From positions 7,376 to 71,375 of the forward strand of contig DBXX01000016.1 of NCBI GenBank assembly GCA_002309675.1: DNA of 64,000 bases. Direction: 5' to 3'. This DNA is from Lachnospiraceae bacterium UBA1201. GTDB taxonomy: Bacteria; Bacillota; Clostridia; Lachnospirales; Lachnospiraceae. Numbering within the stretch: position 1 is the stretch's first letter; every line of letters begins with the position of its first letter. The translations under genes and the position numbers were made by a program. The notes beneath the pieces are model-generated. The model had not been told where the DNA came from and made no database searches. It was given only the letters and a program-made list of their open reading frames with translations. This document shows positions 34,477-43,302 of this stretch, in pieces.

Positions 34477-36015
34477 ATGAGTGTTGAAAAACGTGGCAAA
34501 TGGGGCTCCCGTTCCCAGTTCATCCTGGCGGCCATAGGTTCCGCAGTCGGTCTGGGCAATGCATGGCGCTTTCCGGGACTGGCAGCGAAGCATGGCGGCG
34601 GCGCCTTTTTGCTGGCCTATCTGATCGCAATGGTAGCGATCGGCATCCCCTTCCTGATGATGGAGATCGCCATCGGACGTAAGATGCATCGTGGTGTTCC
34701 GGGTGCCCTTCGTGCGATCAATAAGCATGCCGAACCCGTCGGCTGGTTCGCTGTATCGAACGCTTTTGTCATCTCCGTTTATTATGCGGTCGTATTCGCC
34801 TGGGTCATCCTGATGGCATTTGCAAGCTTCAAATTTGCCGGGATCACCGGTGACACCGGCGCAGCATCCGGAATTTGGGCAGATCTCATCAAGACCACCG
34901 GAACCACTTCCGGATATGATACGATCTCAAGTTACGTGTTTATCTGCCTGCTTCTGGCCTGGGTACTTATCTACTCCTGTATCCGTAACGGCACGGGAAC
35001 CGTAGGAAAAGTCGTTAAATACACTGTATTTCTTCCGATCCTCTGTCTGTTGATTCTGGCCGGTAAGGGTATATTTATGTCCGGTGCTTTCGAAGGTCTG
35101 AATAAATTCTTCGTTCCCGATTTCGGTGAGTGGGCGAAGTCCGACCTCTGGATCGATGCCGTCGGCCAAGTCTTCTACTCCCTGTCCATCATGATGGCTA
35201 TCATGGTCGCCTATGGTTCCTTCCTGAAGGAAGACAGCAACATCGCAAAGGACGCGATGATCATCGCATTTTCCGATTTCGCCATCAGTGTCCTCTCCGG
35301 TATCGTTCTGTTCACGACCATGGCGGGTACCGGAAGCCTCGACAGCATGACCGAATCCGGTATCGTTACAGCGTTCATCGTCTACCCGCAGTCCATTGTC
35401 CAACTTTCCGGAAACGGCGTGGTCAACGCCCTGTTTGCCTTTGTATTCTATTTCTGCCTGTGTACGCTTGCGATCGATAGCGCTTTTTCCATCATCGAAG
35501 GTGTTTCCACTGCGATCTCCGATAAGTTCGGCCTGTCGCATAAGAAGACGACGCTTCGCGTTTGTCTCGTAGCCGGTATCCTCTCGATCTGGTTCACGAC
35601 CGGCGCAGGCCTCGCATGGCTTGACATCGTTGACAACTGGTGTAACGCGTACAGCCTGATCTTAGTCGGTATCCTCGAAGCGCTCACCATCGGCTGGCTG
35701 TTCAATCCCAGGAGAGTCCTTAAGGAAGTCAACCGCAACACGGGCAAGTTTAAAATGCCTGCATGGTGGTTCGTGATCTCGATCAAGCTTCTGGCCCCTC
35801 TGACGCTCCTCGGCTTCTTCATCTGGAACATCGTAACTCTGGTCGATGCAGGCGGCATCTATGGTGCAAAAGACGGCTACTCTCTCGCCTCCAACATCAT
35901 CGGAGGATGGCTGATCCTGGCTCTCTGCATCGCCAGCGGTTTCATCGTTAAAGCCATTGAAAAACGCATCTCAAAAGACAGTGTTGTCGGCGATGAAGAT
36001 ACATGGGTCGATTGA
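34477..36015 (+). CDS. Neurotransmitter:sodium symporter (NSS/SNF) family transporter
   Basis: 512 residues from the ATG at 34477 (GTGAGG upstream). The first helix contains AAIGSAVGLGNAWRFPGLA, the sodium and substrate site signature of LeuT-like proteins, and about twelve membrane helices follow. Bacterial members import amino acids with sodium. The short loop and missing acidic residue in helix 1 are usual for amino acid carriers. The only convincing plus-strand gene in the window, and not in an operon. Confidence 0.93.
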   Translation: MSVEKRGKWGSRSQFILAAIGSAVGLGNAWRFPGLAAKHGGGAFLLAYLIAMVAIGIPFLMMEIAIGRKMHRGVPGALRAINKHAEPVGWFAVSNAFVISVYYAVVFAWVILMAFASFKFAGITGDTGAASGIWADLIKTTGTTSGYDTISSYVFICLLLAWVLIYSCIRNGTGTVGKVVKYTVFLPILCLLILAGKGIFMSGAFEGLNKFFVPDFGEWAKSDLWIDAVGQVFYSLSIMMAIMVAYGSFLKEDSNIAKDAMIIAFSDFAISVLSGIVLFTTMAGTGSLDSMTESGIVTAFIVYPQSIVQLSGNGVVNALFAFVFYFCLCTLAIDSAFSIIEGVSTAISDKFGLSHKKTTLRVCLVAGILSIWFTTGAGLAWLDIVDNWCNAYSLILVGILEALTIGWLFNPRRVLKEVNRNTGKFKMPAWWFVISIKLLAPLTLLGFFIWNIVTLVDAGGIYGAKDGYSLASNIIGGWLILALCIASGFIVKAIEKRISKDSVVGDEDTWVD

Positions 36016-36037
36016 TCCGATAACCGAATAAATCACC

Positions 36038-36070
36038 AAAAGGCTGCGACACTTATGTGCCGCAGCCTTT
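36038..36070. terminator. Bidirectional terminator between convergent genes
   Basis: AAAGGCTGCGACAC faces GTGCCGCAGCCTTT (one mismatch), with A and T runs on both sides. It serves the symporter (plus) and the esterase gene (minus). Confidence 0.9.
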
Positions 36071-36072
36071 AA

Positions 36073-37005
36073 TTATTCGCCACTCACCAGGCGCTTGAAG
36101 AAGGTGGTCTGGTCTTTGTTGCAACGCTCCGCGATCGGCAGTCGGATGTTCACGTGGAACACATGGCCGACCTCGTGGTCTTCCTTCTTTCCATAGATAC
36201 GAGACTGTACAGAAATGCCCTTTTTACGCAGGAAGGAAGCAAACGGACGGCATTCCTCCCTCAGGGAATCATTTGCCGCAGAAAAGATGTAAGTCGGCGG
36301 ATAATCCGCCGTGATGTACGCAGAAACCTCGGTACGAGGATCCTGCGCCATGCTCTCATCACCGAAATAATCCAGCATCATCTCGTTGTGCGGACCCGTT
36401 ATCTTGCTTCGCAGCTCATACAAGCCGCAGGCCAGCGATATTCCTCGCAAGATCACGCCTCGCGGCATCATAAAGCCAAATAACTTCGCATATGCTTTAT
36501 TCGTGCAGATCGCCGCGAACTGGCTTACGAGCTGTGCTCCCGCCGAATCGCCGACCATGAACAGGTTGGTTTTATCCAGTTTGTATTTTCTCGCATTGGC
36601 CGAGATCCACTTAAATACGGCCAATGTATCCGCTAACGGTGCAGGAAACTGATTCAGCGGAGCCAGACGGTAATTGAAATTCACAACGGCAAAACCGAAC
36701 TGTGAAAGACGCATCGCATAAAAACGATACAGTTCCTTATCGCCGTAGAAATAACCGCCGCCGTGAACGTTTACGATCACCGGAAGAGTCTTCCCCGCCT
36801 CCTTCACCGGTCGATAAACGTCCAACAGGTTCTCTTCGCCGTACGGACCATATGAAATGTCCCGAAACTTCTCAATGTCCTCGGGCTCGGTCAGGCCGGC
36901 ATCGCGCTTCGCGTCGCTCATGGCCCATAGTTTTCGTGTCATAGTGACCCTGGCCGGAATCTTCTCCTGTGTATCCGGCTTTTTCGATGTCCCTTTTTTC
37001 ACCAT
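36073..37005 (-). CDS. Alpha/beta hydrolase, acetyl-esterase (Aes/HSL) family
   Basis: 310 residues. The oxyanion motif HGGGYFYG and nucleophile elbow GDSAG mark the hormone-sensitive-lipase family; the acid and His are likely in the last 90 residues (DHEVGHVFH). No signal peptide, so it is cytosolic. It probably cleaves short-chain esters, possibly acetyl groups of imported sugars. It lies 71 bases after the ABC exporter gene. Confidence 0.85.
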   Translation of the reverse strand: MVKKGTSKKPDTQEKIPARVTMTRKLWAMSDAKRDAGLTEPEDIEKFRDISYGPYGEENLLDVYRPVKEAGKTLPVIVNVHGGGYFYGDKELYRFYAMRLSQFGFAVVNFNYRLAPLNQFPAPLADTLAVFKWISANARKYKLDKTNLFMVGDSAGAQLVSQFAAICTNKAYAKLFGFMMPRGVILRGISLACGLYELRSKITGPHNEMMLDYFGDESMAQDPRTEVSAYITADYPPTYIFSAANDSLREECRPFASFLRKKGISVQSRIYGKKEDHEVGHVFHVNIRLPIAERCNKDQTTFFKRLVSGE

Positions 37006-37076
37006 ATTTCACCCTCTTTATATCCCGTTCTGTTATTCATCTGTCGATGATTCATTATCGCATTATATCATTCTTT

Positions 37077-38816
37077 TTACTCTTTTTTCTCTGCGCTCTG
37101 GATGCGGTTCATGCGCGCATAGCGCCCGCCCAGGGCAATAAGTTCTTCGTGTGTGCCCTCTTCGATCAGGCGACCTTCTTCGATGACGAGGATCTTATCC
37201 GCGTTACGGATCGTAGAAAGTCGGTGAGCGATGGCGATGATCGTCCGGCTTCCTGCGATGTTGGCGATTGCCTCCTGAATCTGGTGCTCCGTCTCAACGT
37301 CGACGGAGGCCGTCGCCTCATCCAGGATGATGATCGGCGATTTGCGCAGAATCGCACGTGAGATGGCCACGCGCTGCTTCTGACCGCCGGAGAGGCGCAG
37401 TCCGCGCTCTCCCACTAAGGTATTATATCCGTCCGGCATGTGCATGATATCCTCGTGGATATTCGCCGCTTTTGCCGCTTCCATGATCGCTTCGAGCCCG
37501 GCTTCAGGCTCGGCGTAACCGATGTTTTCGGCGATCGTTCCATTAAACAGGAAGGTATCCTGTAACACGGGGGAAATGTTCTTACGCAGGCTTTCGATGG
37601 TGACATCCATCAGATCCTTACCGTCGATCCGGATGCTGCCTCCGGTAGGTTGATAGAACCGTGAGATCAGCTTCGTAAGCGTCGTCTTTCCGACGCCGGT
37701 CGGGCCGACGAGTGCCAGCATTTTCCCGGCCTCGCACTTGAATGATATATCATTCAGCACCACATCGCCGGTCTCATAGGAGAAGCTGACATGGTCGAAT
37801 TCGATCTCTCCTTTAACGTCCGTGAGCGGAGTTGCATTTTCCTTATCTACGATCTCGCAGGGAGCGTCCAAAATACTCATGACACGCTCCGCACCTGCCA
37901 TGGACTGCTGCATGTTCTCCAGCAGGTTCGCGAGTCCTGTGACCGGAGCGTAGAACAGACCCAGATACAGCAGAAATGCAACGATCGACTCGACCTGCAT
38001 GCCCTCCTTCCATGCCAGATAACCGCCGAACGAAACGACCAGAATGGTTCCGATCGAGGAAATGAACTCGACACAGGGGTGAAAGATCGCACTGATCTTC
38101 AGGGCCTTCAGCATCGCGGAAATGTGCTCGAAATTCTTTACATTGACCTGCTCGGTCTCATACTCCTCACGGCCGAACGACTGGATCTCCTGGATACCGG
38201 AGAGGTTATCCTGGAGTTTGCCGTTCAGTTCACCCATCTTCTTCTGGGAAGCGCGGAAAAACGGACGCACCTTTTTAGAGAAGAAAATGCCGGATAAGAA
38301 GATCAGCGGAATCGGCGCGCAGGTGATCAGCGCCAGTTTCAGATCGATCGTCAACAGGATGATCAAAGCGCCGACGAAGGTCATGATATTCGTGATCGTG
38401 TCCGGTATCATGTGCGCATACAAGAGTTCAAAATCGCGCGTATCATTGACGATGCGGCTCATCAGGTCGCCTGTCTGCTTATCGTGGAAATAGCCGATGT
38501 GCATGCGCTCCAGCTTATCATAGGTCCGTGTACGCAGGTCGCCGACCAGAAACCAGGCCGCCTTATGCGCCAGGTAATTATTTAAGAAGCGGAAAATGAT
38601 ACGAAGCAGATATAAGCCGATCAATAGCCCGGTCAGGCCCCAGATCCGCTTCATCCCTGCATCGTCCACACCTTTGCTGACGATTCCCGTCATGGCGGAC
38701 ATGACGCGGGGAGCCGCCAGGTTAACGGCCGTCAAAAGCAGCGTTGACAGGATGGCGATGATATACAAGGTCCGATAGCGTATGGCTTCCCGGCTCAGTC
38801 TCAATAACATTTTCAT
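37077..38816 (-). CDS. ABC exporter, fused membrane and ATPase domains (MsbA/LmrA type)
   Basis: 579 residues: six membrane helices (1-310) followed by one ATPase domain with [10 protein letters not shown], signature LSGGQKQR, DEATASVD and the H-loop AIAHR. It works as a homodimer exporting lipids, drugs or peptides. Site GGAGGG eight bases from the start, and it follows the large FtsX permease gene by 22 bases, so it may share a transcript with it. Confidence 0.93.
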   Translation of the reverse strand: MKMLLRLSREAIRYRTLYIIAILSTLLLTAVNLAAPRVMSAMTGIVSKGVDDAGMKRIWGLTGLLIGLYLLRIIFRFLNNYLAHKAAWFLVGDLRTRTYDKLERMHIGYFHDKQTGDLMSRIVNDTRDFELLYAHMIPDTITNIMTFVGALIILLTIDLKLALITCAPIPLIFLSGIFFSKKVRPFFRASQKKMGELNGKLQDNLSGIQEIQSFGREEYETEQVNVKNFEHISAMLKALKISAIFHPCVEFISSIGTILVVSFGGYLAWKEGMQVESIVAFLLYLGLFYAPVTGLANLLENMQQSMAGAERVMSILDAPCEIVDKENATPLTDVKGEIEFDHVSFSYETGDVVLNDISFKCEAGKMLALVGPTGVGKTTLTKLISRFYQPTGGSIRIDGKDLMDVTIESLRKNISPVLQDTFLFNGTIAENIGYAEPEAGLEAIMEAAKAANIHEDIMHMPDGYNTLVGERGLRLSGGQKQRVAISRAILRKSPIIILDEATASVDVETEHQIQEAIANIAGSRTIIAIAHRLSTIRNADKILVIEEGRLIEEGTHEELIALGGRYARMNRIQSAEKKE

Positions 38817-38838
38817 AGTAAACCCTCCACATGATCCG

Positions 38839-41334
38839 TCAGCGAATCATAACACCTTCCGTAGGTTTCAGTTTTACGACGGCGCGTACGATGATCATAT
38901 GAATGATCACCGAGAAAAAGAGTAAGATGACGGCAGCCACGACCCAGGCCGTGATCTGCGGATCCCGGATGATATGGAACTGGCGTCCCTCCATCAAACG
39001 CAGGATCTTACCGGAAAGCCAGGTTCCGCCGATAATTCCGAGCACGATGCCGGCCACATGGGTCAGGATCGACTCTCCGAGCACATATCCGGCCGTCTCC
39101 ATCGCCGTAAAGCCGTTGATGCGCATGACCACCAGGCTGCCTTTTTTTCGATAATATTGCAGGTAGATCAGGTTGATCAGGACGCCGCCCGCCATAAACG
39201 CGGCGATCGCAGCCAGCAGGGCAGCTACGGCATTCAGGGCGGTCGTATATTTCATATACTCCTGCTTCTTATCACTCGTCCGCATCACATGGACCGGAAG
39301 TTGTGACAGTTTCTCGCAAAGCGGATCGCACGTTTTCTCCCCGCATCGGATCAGAAAACAGTTATTCTCCGGCTTCTCTTTGTAGATTTCTTCGTATGAG
39401 GAAACCGTCAGTAAGAGATGCCCTCCTACATAGTGCTTATAGATTCCGACAACATCCACGACTTCCAGGTCCATCCGGCTATCCAGAAGGAACATGTTAT
39501 CGCCGATTCTGATATTTCCCGTCTCCGAAGCACGAAGCGGAATATATACACCCGTGGTCTTCAACTGCCCGAAATGCCCGCCGTTTTCGGTATCTTCTGC
39601 CGAGAAAAAGTTTTCCAGCCCCTCGGGATCTGCACAGAGCAGTTCGCCTCCGTTTATCCGTTCTTCGGCGTAATACAGGCATTCGCGTTCGAGGACCTCG
39701 ACCCAGCCTCCGTTCGCGTCCCGTTCCTTCAGGCCGAACGAAAGAAGGACATCCCGGATCTTCTGCTGTAACGACTCACCTCCGGCAGCCTCTGTCGCAT
39801 CGAAGCTGACCTTCAGGTCGTAGTGTTCCACATCGGTGAACTGGCGCCCGATCGATTTCGAGATCGCAAATTTAATGGAAAATCCCGTCACGAGCAATAC
39901 CATACATCCGGTTATCGATACCGCGATCATCAGGAGACGCCATTTTTCACGCCGCATCTGCCTGCGGATCATGCGGGCGTAGAACCCGTATTTGGATGTG
40001 TGCCTTGCTTTTCGGCTTCTTCCGTATCTCCTCGGCGGTGTTTTTATCTCATCCCGTTCATTCAGCAGGGACAATGCGGGCCTTCGGATCAGGCCGACAC
40101 AGGCGATGCCCGCTGCCGCAGTCGCGATCAACATACCTACAACGAAAACCACAAGCGCCGCGCCGGGCAAAAAAGCCGGATAGCCCATACCGTAAACATA
40201 AAAACGTCCGTAGATCAACAGCAATATCATCTGAACGATACCGAAACCCACGAGCGTGCCGACCAGCATTCCGGCAACAGCCGGAGCCACGCCTGCCATC
40301 AGATACCTCGTTGCGATCTCCTTATCTGTCATGCCGACCGCCTTCGCGGTTCCGATCTGCCTCTTATCTTCTTCCACCATACGATGGATCGAGGAAAAGA
40401 TCACCAGGGCGCCGACGATCACAAACATGAAGGCGAAGGTCCTGCCGATGTCGCTGACATTATCCACGGCCGTGCGGATCGCGAAGCTGTACATGGAGCT
40501 CCACACATCCAACACCATCCATGGCTCGGCATCATTTCCGCCGGCCAATGCGTATGTAAGGATCATCTCCGCCGACAACCCGTCCGGATCACCGGACATC
40601 TGCTGTCCGATGTCCTGCGCCGCCAGAAGGTATAAGCGCTTCATGACCCGGTCGACCTTCTCCTGATACTCTTGTGAAAAACGGTCACATCCCTCGCTTC
40701 CTTCGACCCGAAGGATCGCTTTCATGCAGCGGTTATCTATCGCCTCGAGGTCGAAAGCCTCTTTTCTGACGATCATATATCGGTTTCCGGGCACCTGGAT
40801 CGGCAGGCAGGCATGTTCCGCATGCTGCGCTATGCCGCACACCAAAAAGCGCCGGATCGCCAGTGCATCGGCTTCTCCTACTTCGATCGTATCTCCGACG
40901 GATATCCCCAATTCTTCCAAAACCGGGAGTTCCAGCAGACATTCTTCTGCCGTTTCCGGCATCCGTCCTTCCTTCAGAATCACGGTATTGATCTGCTCCG
41001 TCAGGGAAATGACGTCAAATCCGGTTGCATTGCCCGAGTTGGAACGCGCGGTCGTGTACCACAGCGGTTCCACGGCCGCAACACCCTCCGTATGCCGGAT
41101 CGCTTCCAGATCCTCCCCGGACAGAAGTTTCGATGTCGAGATCTCTATATCCCGGAATGCAGTATCTTTCCAGAACCTGCCGATGTTGTTCTTCATGGCC
41201 TGCGCCGTATCGATGATCCCGAGATACGCCATCACGGCAAGCATAGCCACAACAAAAACAGACAGACAGGCTGCCCTCTGTCTTCGCATGTAGCGTATAC
41301 ATAGTGTTCTTTGCGTTTTCTTCATGGTCACCAT
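38839..41334 (-). CDS. Large FtsX-type ABC permease (system 3)
   Basis: 831 residues, a tandem form with two FtsX units. One helix near residue 25, a long external domain, three helices at about 300-430, a linker, another helix near 465-485, a second external domain, and three more helices at the end. Coupling loops KRQIGTAKAVGMTDKEIA and RKKGSLVVMRINGFTAME are visible. The first ATG overlaps the ATPase stop (ATGGTGA); the ATG at 41325 is an alternative. The function resembles MacB or BceB-like exporters or sensors; the substrate is unknown. Confidence 0.87.
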   Translation of the reverse strand: MVTMKKTQRTLCIRYMRRQRAACLSVFVVAMLAVMAYLGIIDTAQAMKNNIGRFWKDTAFRDIEISTSKLLSGEDLEAIRHTEGVAAVEPLWYTTARSNSGNATGFDVISLTEQINTVILKEGRMPETAEECLLELPVLEELGISVGDTIEVGEADALAIRRFLVCGIAQHAEHACLPIQVPGNRYMIVRKEAFDLEAIDNRCMKAILRVEGSEGCDRFSQEYQEKVDRVMKRLYLLAAQDIGQQMSGDPDGLSAEMILTYALAGGNDAEPWMVLDVWSSMYSFAIRTAVDNVSDIGRTFAFMFVIVGALVIFSSIHRMVEEDKRQIGTAKAVGMTDKEIATRYLMAGVAPAVAGMLVGTLVGFGIVQMILLLIYGRFYVYGMGYPAFLPGAALVVFVVGMLIATAAAGIACVGLIRRPALSLLNERDEIKTPPRRYGRSRKARHTSKYGFYARMIRRQMRREKWRLLMIAVSITGCMVLLVTGFSIKFAISKSIGRQFTDVEHYDLKVSFDATEAAGGESLQQKIRDVLLSFGLKERDANGGWVEVLERECLYYAEERINGGELLCADPEGLENFFSAEDTENGGHFGQLKTTGVYIPLRASETGNIRIGDNMFLLDSRMDLEVVDVVGIYKHYVGGHLLLTVSSYEEIYKEKPENNCFLIRCGEKTCDPLCEKLSQLPVHVMRTSDKKQEYMKYTTALNAVAALLAAIAAFMAGGVLINLIYLQYYRKKGSLVVMRINGFTAMETAGYVLGESILTHVAGIVLGIIGGTWLSGKILRLMEGRQFHIIRDPQITAWVVAAVILLFFSVIIHMIIVRAVVKLKPTEGVMIR

Positions 41335-42071
41335 TCCAGCATATCCACTCCGCAGCGAGTCTCCTGCGTCACATCAGAAGCGATCCTTCCCTGCTTCAGC
41401 ACCACGACCCGATCGGCCATCTTTGCGATCTCACGGTTATGTGTCACCAGCAGGATCGTCGTTTTGCATTTCGGATCCGGCTGTTCATCATTCTTCCGGA
41501 TCAAGCGTTCGAAAACCCGCAGGACTTCGCGGGCGGAATCTTCATCCAGTGCTGCGGTCGGCTCGTCGGCCAGCAGGATCCGCGGGCGTTTGACGAGGGC
41601 ACGAGCGATCGCATTCCTCTGCTGCTGTCCGCCGGACATCTGCCCGGGGGTGTGATCCGCAACATTGGCCAGACCGACCATATCGATCACTTCATCCACG
41701 GACATCGGGTCCTCCACCAGTTCCGCGATGAATTCCACGTTTTCATAAGCTGTCAGTTCCTGCATCAGATGGTATTCCTGGAAGATGAAGCCCACATCCC
41801 GGCGCCGGTACAGGGTCCTCTCCTTCTCGGAGAGCGTCGTCATGTCCCGCCCGAAGATCTCGATCTTACCGGAGGTCAATCCATCCATACAGCCGATCAT
41901 ATTTAAGAGCGTGGATTTCCCGCAGCCGGACTCGCCGTTTACCACGACGAACTCACCCGGATAGATATCCAGCGTGATCCCGTCCAATGCCTTCACAACG
42001 CCGCTGCCCGAGGGAAACTCTTTCACGGCATTTACCATTCTGACACAAGGTTTTACTTCACTCATAGCCAT
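41328..42071 (-). CDS. ABC transporter ATP-binding protein, MacB/LolD type (system 3)
   Basis: 247 residues; an ATG two codons downstream (42065) is an alternative start. Walker A GESGCGKST, Q-loop FIFQEYHL, signature MSGGQQQR, Walker B LLADEPTAALDE and H-loop LVTHN are present. It pairs with the large permease that it overlaps by seven bases. No regulator gene is adjacent. Confidence 0.93.
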   Translation of the reverse strand: MAMSEVKPCVRMVNAVKEFPSGSGVVKALDGITLDIYPGEFVVVNGESGCGKSTLLNMIGCMDGLTSGKIEIFGRDMTTLSEKERTLYRRRDVGFIFQEYHLMQELTAYENVEFIAELVEDPMSVDEVIDMVGLANVADHTPGQMSGGQQQRNAIARALVKRPRILLADEPTAALDEDSAREVLRVFERLIRKNDEQPDPKCKTTILLVTHNREIAKMADRVVVLKQGRIASDVTQETRCGVDMLEW

Positions 42072-42186
42072 CCCGCTCTTTCATGTTTTTAATCGTCACA
42101 AAACTCACATCATCAACATAGGTTCTCAGTGTTTTCATTCTACCACAGTTCGCCTTCAGCGTCAATGAACCGCGCAGATTACAATA

Positions 42187-42234
42187 AGAAAAAAACCGGG
42201 CAGTCCCGCATGAAACACGCGAAAACTGCCCGGT
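42187..42234 (-). terminator. Rho-independent terminator of guaA
   Basis: ACCGGGCAGT pairs perfectly with ACTGCCCGGT across a long loop on the minus strand, followed by TTTTTTTCTT. Confidence 0.85.
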
Positions 42235-42249
42235 CTCTATATAAACTTT

Positions 42250-43236
42250 TTATTCCCACTCGATGGTGCTGACGGGCTTCTCACTGATATCCCAAAGCAC
42301 ACGGTTTACGCCGGGCACGGTCGCGATGATACGATCGCGAATCGTGCAAAGCATCTTAAACGGAATCTCGGGAACCGTCGCCGTAACGGCATCTACGGTA
42401 TTCACCGCACGGATGACAACTGCCCAGCCCATGTAACGCTCACCCTTACCATCCACATAACGGATGCCGGTGGATGTGAAATCCGGGATCGCACAGAAGT
42501 ACTGCCACGGTACGGGATCCAGTTTTCCGATCTCCTCGCGAACGATGGCGTCTGCCTCACGCAGAGACTCCAGACGGTCGCGTGTGATCGCGCCGACGCA
42601 GCGAACGCCGAGGCCCGGTCCGGGGAACGGCTGACGATAAACCATATTATCCGGAAGCCCGAGTTCCTTACCTACTACACGAACCTCGTCCTTATACAGA
42701 AGCTTCACGGGCTCAACAAGTTCGAACTTCAGATCCTCCGGAAGGCCGCCTACATTGTGGTGAGCCTTTACGCCGTGACTCTCCAGGATATCCGGGTAAA
42801 TGGTTCCCTGTGCCAGGAACTCTACGCCGTCCAGCTTACGGGCTTCTTCCGCAAATACCTCGATAAATTCCTTACCGATGATCTTACGCTTTGTCTCGGG
42901 ATCCGAAACTCCTGCCAGTTTATCCAGAAAACGATCGATCGCGTCCACATAGACGAGGTTTGCATTCAGCTGCTTTCCGAATACATCGATGACCTGCTCG
43001 GGCTCACCCTTACGAAGCAAGCCGTGGTTAACATGTACACAGGTCAGATTCTTACCGATCGCCTTTATCAGGAGAGCTGCAACAACGGAGGAGTCAACGC
43101 CTCCGGACAGCGCCAGAAGCACCTTCTTATCTCCCACCTGCTCACGGATCGCTGCGACCTGCTCTGTAATAAAAGCCTGCGCCAGCGCCGGAGTCGTGAT
43201 ACGTTCCATCGTTTCCGGTCTTACATTACTGCTCAT
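42250..43236 (-). CDS. guaA: GMP synthase, ATP pyrophosphatase part only (no glutaminase domain)
   Basis: 328 residues from the ATG at 43236 (GGAAAGGA upstream). The PP-loop LALSGGVDSSV, the motif FLAQGTIYPD, LLYKDEVR, RQPFPGPGLGVR and the dimer end KPVSTIEWE are those of the C-terminal part of GuaA. Full-length bacterial enzymes are about 510-520 residues with an N-terminal class I glutaminase of about 190; nothing corresponding is in front of this frame. It resembles the archaeal two-subunit arrangement. It would turn XMP to GMP using free ammonia or a separate glutaminase. Confidence 0.9.
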   Translation of the reverse strand: MSSNVRPETMERITTPALAQAFITEQVAAIREQVGDKKVLLALSGGVDSSVVAALLIKAIGKNLTCVHVNHGLLRKGEPEQVIDVFGKQLNANLVYVDAIDRFLDKLAGVSDPETKRKIIGKEFIEVFAEEARKLDGVEFLAQGTIYPDILESHGVKAHHNVGGLPEDLKFELVEPVKLLYKDEVRVVGKELGLPDNMVYRQPFPGPGLGVRCVGAITRDRLESLREADAIVREEIGKLDPVPWQYFCAIPDFTSTGIRYVDGKGERYMGWAVVIRAVNTVDAVTATVPEIPFKMLCTIRDRIIATVPGVNRVLWDISEKPVSTIEWE

Positions 43237-43302
43237 TTCAGTCCTTTCCGCGGGCATACAACCCGCTCTGCTTTTCTAATCGTTTCTATCTCTCAAACTC
43301 TG

